Assembly: GCA_002404345.1 (NCBI GenBank)
Contig: DHJN01000183.1
Location: 1-5,373 of the forward strand
Direction of reading: 5' to 3'
DNA length: 5,373 bases
DNA from: Actinobacteria bacterium UBA4719
Lineage (GTDB): Bacteria > Actinomycetota > Actinomycetes > Actinomycetales > Dermatophilaceae
Positions 1-5,279 of this stretch are shown here, piece after piece. Positions within the stretch are counted from its first letter, which is position 1. The number at the start of each line of letters is the position of its first letter. The notes beneath the pieces were generated by a model, which had not been told where the DNA came from, did not search any database, and saw nothing but the letters and a program-made list of their open reading frames with translations. Both the position numbers and the translations under genes were made by a program.

Positions 1-675
1 GAGTACGTCCGCGTCCCCCTGGCCGACGGCACGCTGGTGGCAACGCGCGAAACCCCTGACGCGGCAATGGTTCCGTCGCTGCTGGCCCTCTCCGACGTGA
101 TGGGCACCGGCTGGCACGCGGCCATGGCAGCCGGAGTCCGGGAGGGCGACACGGTCATGGTGGTGGGCGACGGCGCCGTCGGGCTGTCGGCCGTTCTGGC
201 CGCCTCGCGGATGGGTGCCGAGCGGGTAGTGGTGATGTCCCGGCATGAGGCCCGCCAACAGGTCGCCACGCTGTTCGGTGCCACCGATGTCATCGCCGAG
301 CGCGGTGAGGCCGGTGAGGCCGCGATGCTCGAGCTCACCGAAGGTGTCGGCGCCGACGCCGTGCTGGAGTGCGTGGGCACCGGCCAGGCGATGAACACCG
401 CTGTGGCTGTTGCCCGCCCGGGCGCCACGGTCGGCTACGTCGGGGTGCCTCATGGGGTCAAGCTGCCAGTGCGCACGATGTTCTCCCGCAACGTCGGCGT
501 CGCCGGCGGCATAGCGCCGGTGCGGCAGTACCTCCCGGCCCTGCGCGACGACGTCCTGTCCGGCACGATCAACCCAGGCCTGGTCTTCGACCTCGACCTG
601 CCGCTGGACCAGGTGACCGAAGGTTATGCCGCCATGGACGAGCGCCGGGCCATCAAGACGATGCTGCGCCCATAA
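1..675 (+). CDS. Zinc-type medium-chain alcohol dehydrogenase, C-terminal part (5' end outside the window)
   Basis: The frame is open from base 1 to a TAA at 673-675, giving 224 residues with no start in the window. The missing N-terminal part would hold the GroES-like catalytic domain with the Cys and His zinc ligands. Visible residues include LSDVMGTGWHAA (30-41). Its Asp32 aligns with the Asp zinc ligand of Thermoanaerobacter-type secondary alcohol dehydrogenases. The Rossmann nucleotide-binding loop is VVGDGAVGL (54-62). The second strand ends in MSRHE (79-83). A Ser-Arg pair here binds the 2'-phosphate of NADP in that family, whereas NAD enzymes usually have an acidic residue, so NADP(H) preference is inferred. 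The sequence runs to a normal family C-terminus (AIKTMLRP), so there is no truncation at this end. The enzyme would oxidise an alcohol or reduce an aldehyde or ketone in the cytoplasm; the substrate is unknown. The family call is strong. Confidence 0.93.
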   Translation, partial: EYVRVPLADGTLVATRETPDAAMVPSLLALSDVMGTGWHAAMAAGVREGDTVMVVGDGAVGLSAVLAASRMGAERVVVMSRHEARQQVATLFGATDVIAERGEAGEAAMLELTEGVGADAVLECVGTGQAMNTAVAVARPGATVGYVGVPHGVKLPVRTMFSRNVGVAGGIAPVRQYLPALRDDVLSGTINPGLVFDLDLPLDQVTEGYAAMDERRAIKTMLRP

Positions 676-715
676 GGTGCGTGACGGCCGCGTGACCACA
701 CCGGGGCGGCCAGTC

Positions 716-1522
716 ATGTCCCGGATCGAGCTCGTGCCCGACGAGGACGGCCGGGGTGGCGTGACCGTGATGATGGACGGCAGTCCGCAGTCTCACGTCG
801 ACCTCGCGGACCCGGGCAACCTCGGCTTCGAGTACATCGCCCACTTCGCCGCGGTCATCGACACCTTGCCGGCCGGTCCGCTCGGGATCACTCACATCGG
901 CGGCGGCGGGCTGACGCTCGCCCGATACGTCAACGCCGAACGCGCCGGGTCGCCGCAGATCGTGCTCGAGCCGAACGTCGAGCTGACCGAGCTGGTCCGA
1001 CGCGAGCTGCCGCTGCCGCGCCAGCACCGGATCCGGGTGCGTCCGGTGGACGGGGTCACCGGAATCACCGCGCTCGCCGACGCGAGCGCTGACGTGCTGG
1101 TGCTCGATGCGTATGCGCAGGGCCGGGTCCCGCCGGAGCTGACCACGGTGGAGTTCCTGGCCGACTCCTCCCGGGTGCTGCGGGCGAGCGGGACGATGCT
1201 GCTCAACATCGCCGACGAGCCCAACAAGGCTTACCTGCGACGCGTGTATGCCGGACTGGTCGCCGTCTTCGGGCAGGTCGCCCTGATCGGCACCCACGAG
1301 ATCCTCAAGGGCAAGCGCTTCGGCAACAGCGTGGCCGTTGCCTCGACCAGCCCACTGGACATCCCAGCTCTGCGCCGGCAGGTCGCCAAGATGCCGTTCC
1401 CTACGGGGCTGCGGGACGGTGCGGAGCTGGCCCGGCAGTTCGCCGGATCGGCACCGTTCACGACCGCAGACAGCGCACAGTCACCGCCACCGCCCCCGGT
1501 GAAGGGATGGCGCGTGCGCTGA
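716..1522 (+). CDS. Spermidine-synthase-fold / class I methyltransferase-like protein, probably catalytically divergent
   Basis: This is a 268-residue protein of the spermidine synthase superfamily. The N-terminal part contains SPQSHVDLADPGNLGFEYI (23-41), typical of actinobacterial relatives. Motif I of the Rossmann-like fold is THIGGGGLTLARYV (59-72), followed by strand 2 ending in VLEPN (83-87). True spermidine synthases have a GGGDGG loop and a catalytic DxxD motif. Here the loop is GGGGLT and the second site reads VLDAYAQGRVP (129-139), so the second Asp is missing. Aminopropyl transfer is therefore doubtful, and the protein may bind another nucleoside such as S-adenosylmethionine. The C-terminus is low-complexity with five prolines (257-261). 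The ATG at 716 is chosen because GGGGCGG (703-709) lies 6 nt upstream and the similarity begins there. An in-frame GTG at 692 would add eight residues and is the main alternative. The dehydrogenase stop is 40 nt upstream, so co-transcription is possible. Confidence 0.85.
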   Translation: MSRIELVPDEDGRGGVTVMMDGSPQSHVDLADPGNLGFEYIAHFAAVIDTLPAGPLGITHIGGGGLTLARYVNAERAGSPQIVLEPNVELTELVRRELPLPRQHRIRVRPVDGVTGITALADASADVLVLDAYAQGRVPPELTTVEFLADSSRVLRASGTMLLNIADEPNKAYLRRVYAGLVAVFGQVALIGTHEILKGKRFGNSVAVASTSPLDIPALRRQVAKMPFPTGLRDGAELARQFAGSAPFTTADSAQSPPPPPVKGWRVR

Positions 1523-1543
1523 GGATGTCGGCGCCGCTCGCCG
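1481..1543. terminator. Weak bidirectional terminator candidate at the convergent junction
   Basis: The two operons meet tail to tail with only 21 bases (1523-1543) between stop codons. In that gap CGGCG (1529-1533) and CGCCG (1539-1543) form a perfect 5-bp stem with a 5-nt loop. Just inside the + strand gene, TCACCG (1481-1486) and CGGTGA (1497-1502) form a 6-bp stem with a 10-nt loop. Both are short and neither has a T-run on either strand. The structures are seen directly; terminator function is only inferred from position. Confidence 0.2.
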
Positions 1544-2827
1544 CTAGGTGCCCGCCGGACGTTTGCGTTGGGCGATGGCGTCGATCGAGACGGCAATCAG
1601 CAGGACCAGGGCCGTGACGATGTACTTCGCGGCGGCGCTGAAGCCCAGCAGGCCCATGCCGTTGTCGATCGCGGCGATCACGATTCCGCCGAGCACGCCG
1701 TGCAGGGCCTTCCCACGACCGCCGAACAGGCTGGTGCCACCGATGACGGCCGCTGCCACCGAGTACAGGACAAGGGTGCCGCCGTCCAGCGCCGTGGAGA
1801 TCGAGCGGAGCCGTGACGCGTAGACGACGCCGGCGATCCCGGCCGTGAACGAGCAGAGCATGAACGCCGTCGTCCGGATCATCCGCAGGTTGATTCCGGC
1901 CCGGCGAGCGGCCTCGGCGTTGCCGCCGATCGCGTAGACGTAGCGCCCGAACTTCAACCGGCCGAGCACGAAGCTCCAGAGCGCGAGCACGGCGAACACG
2001 AGCAGGATGACATAGGGCATCCCGAAGACCGGGACCAGGACGCCGCGATCGGCGTTGCACAGCAGGACGAGCAGAACACCGGCGACGAGCGAGGCGACGA
2101 TCTTCGCCACGGTCAGCGAAGGCGGAGGTGCCATGAGGCCGGCGCCTCGGCGACGCGAGTCACGCCGCCAGGTCTGCAGTCCGTAGACCCCGACGATCAC
2201 CAGCATCACGACCCAGCCGCCGATCGTGGTCAGGGTCCCGCTGCCGATGGAGTTGATGGTGTCGTCCTCGATCAGGATCGACCCGCCATCGCCGAGGATC
2301 CTGAGCATCACACCTTGCCAGAACAGCAGGCCGGCCAACGTGACGACGAACGACGGCAGTCCAATGCGGGTGATCAGCGACCCCTGAAGGATCCCGATCA
2401 ACGCGCACGCCAGGAGCGCCGCAGCGATCGCCGCCCACCAGGGCCAGCCCACAGAGGGACTGACCAGCTCAGACATGACCACCGCGCTGAGGCCGGCCAC
2501 GAATCCGATCGACAGGTCGATCTCGCCGAGCAGGAGGGCGAACACCTCGCCCATCGCGAGCAGGCTGAAGACGGCGGCCTGCACCAGGAGGTTGACCAGG
2601 TTGCCGGCGGTCAGGAAGTGGTCGTTGAGCGACTGGAACAGGACTGAGACGAGCAGCAGGCCGGCGACCACCGGCAGGACACCGGTCTCGCCGCCCCTGA
2701 TCCGCGCGACGGATCTGCGCAGGTAGGCGCCGGCGGTGTCAGCTGTCTGCACCGCACCGGTGGTGGGGTCGACGGTTTCCGGGTGCTCCGCGTCGGGTGT
2801 CGGGGTTGCTTCCTTGAGGTCTGACAT
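1544..2827 (-). CDS. xylH: Sugar ABC transporter permease, XylH-like
   Basis: This 427-residue polytopic inner-membrane protein would form, as a dimer, the sugar channel of the importer encoded with the two genes upstream. After a hydrophilic, acidic N-terminal tail (1-48), about ten hydrophobic segments follow, starting near residue 49 and ending near 416. Diagnostic blocks of the XylH/RbsC permease family are GEIDLSIGFVAGLSAV (101-116), the cytoplasmic coupling loop YAIGGNAEAARRAGIN (298-313), and GGTSLFGGRGKALHGVLGG (363-381) followed by IDNGMGLLG (387-395). The length is slightly above E. coli XylH (393 aa). The excess is mainly the N-terminal tail and a basic loop RRDSRRRGAG (221-230). 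The ATG at 2827 has GGAG (2834-2837) 6 nt upstream, inside the last codons of the ATPase gene, whose stop lies 3 nt before this start. Translational coupling is therefore likely. Xylose as substrate is inferred from similarity; other pentoses or hexoses are possible. Confidence 0.94.
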   Translation of the reverse strand: MSDLKEATPTPDAEHPETVDPTTGAVQTADTAGAYLRRSVARIRGGETGVLPVVAGLLLVSVLFQSLNDHFLTAGNLVNLLVQAAVFSLLAMGEVFALLLGEIDLSIGFVAGLSAVVMSELVSPSVGWPWWAAIAAALLACALIGILQGSLITRIGLPSFVVTLAGLLFWQGVMLRILGDGGSILIEDDTINSIGSGTLTTIGGWVVMLVIVGVYGLQTWRRDSRRRGAGLMAPPPSLTVAKIVASLVAGVLLVLLCNADRGVLVPVFGMPYVILLVFAVLALWSFVLGRLKFGRYVYAIGGNAEAARRAGINLRMIRTTAFMLCSFTAGIAGVVYASRLRSISTALDGGTLVLYSVAAAVIGGTSLFGGRGKALHGVLGGIVIAAIDNGMGLLGFSAAAKYIVTALVLLIAVSIDAIAQRKRPAGT

Positions 2828-2830
2828 CGC

Positions 2831-3646
2831 CTACTCCGCCCTCGGCCGTGGCTGTGCGACCCGCGTCGACACACCCGTCGTCATGAGGTCCACCACGATC
2901 TGCCGGTCCATCTCGGCGGCGGGTCGCTCGGCGACCATCCGGCCCAGTCGTAGCACCGCGATGCGGTCCGCAACGTCGAACACGTCGTTCATGTTGTGCG
3001 AGACGATCATCACCGCATGACCTCGATCGGCAAGCCTTCGCACCAAGGACAGGACCATGGCGGTCTGGGCAACCCCCAATGCAGCGGTGGGCTCGTCCAT
3101 GATCACGAGCTTGGAGTTCCACAGGACCGCCTTGGCTATGGCCACAGACTGGCGCTGCCCGCCTGAGAGCGATGCCACCGCCTGCCGGACCGACCGGACC
3201 GTCGTGACGGCGAGGCTGGCGAGCGTCTCTCGTGCCGCGTTCTCCATCGACTCCTCGTTCAGCTGCCCGCGATGCATCCGCTCGCGACCGAGGAACATGT
3301 TCTGGACGATGTCGAGGTTGTCGCACAGCGCAAGATCCTGGTAGACGGTCTCGATCCCGAGAGCGGCTGCCTCACCCGGGGTATGCACCCGCATCGGTTT
3401 GCCGCCCCACCACATCTGCCCGCCATCAGGGGGATGAATGCCCGAGATCGTCTTGATCATGACCGACTTGCCGGCACCGTTGTCGCCGGCCAGCGCAGTC
3501 ACCTGGCCGGCCGGAATATCGAGATCGACCTCTGTCAGCGCCTGGACGGGACCGAAGTGCTTGCTGACGCCTCGCAAGCGCAGCAGCGGAAGCTCGTCAT
3601 CGCCCGCTGGACCGGAGGAGGCGGTGCCCTCCGCTGTTGTGGTCAT
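2831..3646 (-). CDS. Sugar ABC transporter ATP-binding protein, single nucleotide-binding domain
   Basis: This 271-residue cytoplasmic ATPase powers the importer. All ABC motifs are present in order: Walker A GDNGAGKS (54-61), Q-loop VYQD (Gln103), signature LSGGQRQ (160-166), Walker B VIMDEP (181-186, catalytic Glu185), D-loop region TAALGVAQT (187-195) and switch His217 in IVSHNMND. The closest described relatives are the ATPases of CUT2 sugar importers. Classical members such as RbsA and XylG are about 500 aa with two fused domains. This one has a single intact domain, like FrcA, so it must work as a homodimer; for that reason I do not assign xylG. The ATG at 3646 is chosen because a strong GGAGGAGG (3658-3665) lies upstream, with 11 nt to the start. 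The frame stays open further upstream to 4132, but that stretch lies antisense-free on the same strand over the binding-protein gene in another frame and is not coding. The permease gene starts 3 nt after the stop. Confidence 0.95.
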   Translation of the reverse strand: MTTTAEGTASSGPAGDDELPLLRLRGVSKHFGPVQALTEVDLDIPAGQVTALAGDNGAGKSVMIKTISGIHPPDGGQMWWGGKPMRVHTPGEAAALGIETVYQDLALCDNLDIVQNMFLGRERMHRGQLNEESMENAARETLASLAVTTVRSVRQAVASLSGGQRQSVAIAKAVLWNSKLVIMDEPTAALGVAQTAMVLSLVRRLADRGHAVMIVSHNMNDVFDVADRIAVLRLGRMVAERPAAEMDRQIVVDLMTTGVSTRVAQPRPRAE

Positions 3647-3657
3647 GTTGTCCGTGG

Positions 3658-3665
3658 CCTCCTCC
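3658..3665 (-). promoter_or_regulatory. Ribosome binding site of the ABC ATPase gene
   Basis: On the minus strand the bases read GGAGGAGG, a near-perfect match to the anti-Shine-Dalgarno sequence, 11 nt before the ATG at 3646. It decides the start against the much longer upstream open frame. The spacing is slightly long, but the repeated GGAGG offers more than one register. Confidence 0.7.
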
Positions 3666-3696
3666 GGTCTTGATCTCCGGTTGATGAGCTGGACAG

Positions 3697-3727
3697 GTGG
3701 TTGGGTCGCGAGCCGCGACCCAACCAC
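3697..3727 (-). terminator. Perfect 14-bp intercistronic hairpin after the binding-protein gene (attenuator or mRNA stabiliser)
   Basis: GTGGTTGGGTCGCG (3697-3710) is the exact reverse complement of CGCGACCCAACCAC (3714-3727), leaving a 3-nt loop. The stem begins 13 nt after the stop codon of the binding-protein gene and ends about 30 nt before the Shine-Dalgarno sequence of the ATPase gene. No T-run follows on the minus strand (next bases CTGTCCAGCTC), so it is not a classical full terminator. High-GC actinobacteria often use such stems without a T-run. Hairpins at this position in sugar importer operons, as in the malE-malF case, protect upstream mRNA or cause partial termination, giving excess binding protein. 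The structure is seen directly; the function is inferred. Confidence 0.7.
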
Positions 3728-3740
3728 GTCCCGAGGGTGA

Positions 3741-4952
3741 CTACCTGATACCTGCTGCCGTGCAGGCGCTAGCAACCGAGCCCGCACACAGCGCGGACGC
3801 CTTGATCCACAGGTCCTTGATGACCGTCGAGGCCATGTTGTCCGTGGTGACCCAGATCGGCGTGCTGTAGACGGACTTGATGTCCTTCTTGAGGACCGTG
3901 TCCTTGGTCGTCGCGTTGGCCAGCGTTGCCGGTGGGGTCTTGCCTGCCCGCAGGTACAGGGCCAGCGCTGCGGCCGCCTGCGCCTCGATGGTGATCGGCT
4001 TGTAGACGGTGCCGCACTGGTAGCCCGCGAGGACGTTCTGCAGGCCCGGGGGCGAGGCGTCCTGACCGGTCGTCGGGAACTTCTTCGGGGGGATCTTGTT
4101 CTTCTTGAGAACCGCGATGACGGCGTTTGCATTGTCGTCGTTCGGCGTGATGACCGCGTTGATGTTCGAGTGGGCGGTGGTCTGCTGCTCGAATGTCGTT
4201 GCGGCGATGGACGGAGTCCAGGTCCCGGCCGGCTCGGCGACCTTCACATATGTGCCTGCGGTGAACTTCGGGTCCAGGACACTGTGGTAGCCCTGCGCGA
4301 AGAGCTTCGCGTTGTTGTCCGTGGGGTCACCGTTCATGACCAGGATGTTCGGCTTCGCCACCTTCCAGGCCGCGATGCACTCCACCTGCCCGTCGCCGAT
4401 CAGCTTGCCGACCTGGACGTTGTCAAAGCTGACGTAGTAGCGGTCGGCAGGTCCACCGGTGGCGAGACGGTCGTAGTCGATCACCTTCACACCCGCGGAC
4501 TTGGCCTTCGACTCGATCGCGGCGCCGCTGCCCGGGTCGAGCGGGTCGACCAGCAGGACCGAGGCGCCCGCGTTGATGTCCGCCTCGGCCTGCGTCTGCA
4601 TGGTGGAGGCGCTGCCACCGGCGTTGTCGATCTTGAAGTTGCTCGCGGAGAGTCCCGCGGCCTCGAACGCCTGCTTGAGGTACGGAGCGTCGTACTGGAC
4701 GTACCGGGTCGACGTCGTCGTATCGGGCAGGAGCACTCCGACCATGCCCTTGCCTTGCGCAGCCAGTCCGGCGAGCTGTTTCATGAGCGAAAAGTTGGAG
4801 GTGAAGTCTGCCGCATTGACCTGCGGCACCGCCGCCGAGTTCGTTGCGGATCCCGTCGGAGAGGAAGTCGTAGAAGAGCTACACGCTGAGACCACAAGTC
4901 CCACCGAGAGCAGCGCACCCGTGAGGGCAAAGGACCTGCGTGCGGTATTCAT
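3741..4952 (-). CDS. xylF: Sugar ABC transporter substrate-binding lipoprotein, XylF-like
   Basis: This 403-residue extracytoplasmic lipoprotein captures the sugar and delivers it to the permease. The N-terminus has basic residues, a hydrophobic core and a lipobox ending VSAC, with Cys24 as the lipidated residue. A Ser/Thr/Ala-rich linker follows (25-45). The RRSF at 5-8 partly resembles a Tat motif. The mature part is a type I periplasmic-binding fold with XylF-like blocks: VIDYDRLA (157-164), YYVSFDNVQVGKL (172-184), NGDPTDNNAKLFAQG (207-221), PNDDNANAVIAVL (270-282), TGQDA (295-299), GTVYKPIT (314-321) and STVIKD (375-380). The first strand-helix region (VGVLLPDTTTSTRYVQYD, 71-88) differs from the DDLRLERW segment of E. 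coli XylF, so the sugar may not be xylose itself. Cys389 and Cys397 may form a disulfide. The ATG at 4952 is chosen for its Shine-Dalgarno site and signal peptide, over an upstream in-frame start at 5108. Confidence 0.93.
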   Translation of the reverse strand: MNTARRSFALTGALLSVGLVVSACSSSTTSSPTGSATNSAAVPQVNAADFTSNFSLMKQLAGLAAQGKGMVGVLLPDTTTSTRYVQYDAPYLKQAFEAAGLSASNFKIDNAGGSASTMQTQAEADINAGASVLLVDPLDPGSGAAIESKAKSAGVKVIDYDRLATGGPADRYYVSFDNVQVGKLIGDGQVECIAAWKVAKPNILVMNGDPTDNNAKLFAQGYHSVLDPKFTAGTYVKVAEPAGTWTPSIAATTFEQQTTAHSNINAVITPNDDNANAVIAVLKKNKIPPKKFPTTGQDASPPGLQNVLAGYQCGTVYKPITIEAQAAAALALYLRAGKTPPATLANATTKDTVLKKDIKSVYSTPIWVTTDNMASTVIKDLWIKASALCAGSVASACTAAGIR

Positions 4953-4959
4953 CGATTTG

Positions 4960-4968
4960 CCTTCCCTC
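4960..4968 (-). promoter_or_regulatory. Ribosome binding site of the binding-protein gene
   Basis: The minus strand reads GAGGGAAGG, ending 7 nt before the ATG at 4952. It is a strong purine-rich Shine-Dalgarno match at good spacing. It supports this start over the upstream in-frame ATG at 5108, which has no comparable site and would bury the signal peptide behind 52 residues. Confidence 0.75.
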
Positions 4969-4978
4969 GACGATTCAG

Positions 4979-4988
4979 ACCTGCAGGT
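4979..4988. promoter_or_regulatory. Possible operator: 10-bp perfect palindrome upstream of the binding-protein gene
   Basis: ACCTGCAGGT is its own reverse complement and lies 27 bases before the start codon. If the candidate promoter at 4993-5021 is real, transcription would begin within this palindrome, a common place for a sugar-responsive repressor. It is short and does not match a LacI-type consensus I can recall, so operator function is speculative. Confidence 0.25.
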
Positions 4989-4992
4989 AAAA

Positions 4993-5021
4993 AGCGTATC
5001 CGTCCAAACCGGCACCGAACA
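4993..5021 (-). promoter_or_regulatory. Weak candidate promoter for the sugar importer operon
   Basis: On the minus strand TGTTCG (5016-5021) and TACGCT (4993-4998) are separated by 17 bases, in the most AT-rich part of the upstream region. The -10 matches TANNNT; the -35 is poor. It would give a leader of about 35 nt. Actinobacterial promoters are weakly conserved, so the exact position is uncertain. Confidence 0.25.
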
Positions 5022-5040
5022 GACCTTCGACGCCAGGTCA

Positions 5041-5063
5041 CACGGGAATCCACACGGGAGTCC
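5041..5063. repeat. Tandem 11-bp imperfect direct repeat
   Basis: CACGGGAATCC (5041-5051) is followed after one base by CACGGGAGTCC (5053-5063), matching at 10 of 11 positions with a 12-bp period. It lies about 90 bases upstream of the binding-protein start and just upstream of the candidate promoter. It could be a regulator site with two half-sites on nearly the same helix face, or chance. Confidence 0.4.
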
Positions 5064-5279
5064 CTGCAGACCCAGCCCTTGGTGGGTCCTGTCCCTGGCC
5101 ACAGGCATCCCCTACGGGGCAATCATGACGGTCGACTTCCATCTGGAGCATTCCGGCAGCTGGACGGCAGCCATCGCGATGGTTGACCCCTACCCACACG
5201 AGATACCAGATCCAGAGACCGCCGAGTGTGCGAATCCTGACATCGGCCTCAGCCACACCCTGCTCGACGGTCATCGCCG

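Larger units (their letters stand above)
4953..5279 (-). other. Non-coding leader and regulatory region upstream of the binding-protein gene
   Basis: These 327 bases contain no reading frame with convincing codon bias. The minus-strand frame 5038-5274 has roughly 63% G or C at wobble positions by my hand count, well below the annotated genes. The region is locally richer in A and T near 4987-5010 than its surroundings. It contains the ribosome binding site, candidate promoter, palindrome and direct repeat listed separately. Short stems also occur at 5109-5119 (CCCC-TAC-GGGG) and 5266-5281 (GACGG/CCGTC), the latter overlapping the stop codon of the right-edge gene. Confidence 0.6.

Noticed and set aside
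653..1297. A 214-codon minus-strand frame opposite the spermidine-synthase-like gene
   Set aside because: It is an antisense shadow with His/Arg/Asp/Gln-rich composition and no motif. The plus-strand gene explains the region.
1458..2060. A 200-codon minus-strand frame within the permease region
   Set aside because: It is an out-of-frame shadow of the permease gene with Arg-rich translation, and it crosses the convergent junction.
3647..4132. A 162-residue N-terminal extension of the ABC ATPase
   Set aside because: It overlaps the binding-protein gene out of frame on the same strand, is a low-complexity Arg/Ser/Pro-rich sequence, and the ABC domain with its own ribosome binding site begins at 3646.
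4170..4889. A long plus-strand frame of 239 codons opposite the binding-protein gene
   Set aside because: It is an antisense shadow of a well-supported gene, typical of GC-rich DNA, and its translation is Arg/Gly/Val-rich without any family features.
4953..5108. A 52-residue N-terminal extension of the binding protein from ATG 5108
   Set aside because: It would place the lipoprotein signal peptide in mid-protein, and a strong ribosome binding site lies directly before the ATG at 4952.
5109..5119. CCCC-TAC-GGGG mini-hairpin as a terminator
   Set aside because: The stem is only 4 bp, has no T-run, and lies more than 150 bases from the nearest upstream stop codon.
5038..5274. A 78-codon minus-strand frame between the right-edge gene and the binding-protein gene
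   Set aside because: It lacks a Shine-Dalgarno site. Its wobble positions are only about 63% G or C by hand count, much lower than the real genes, and the translation has no recognisable features.
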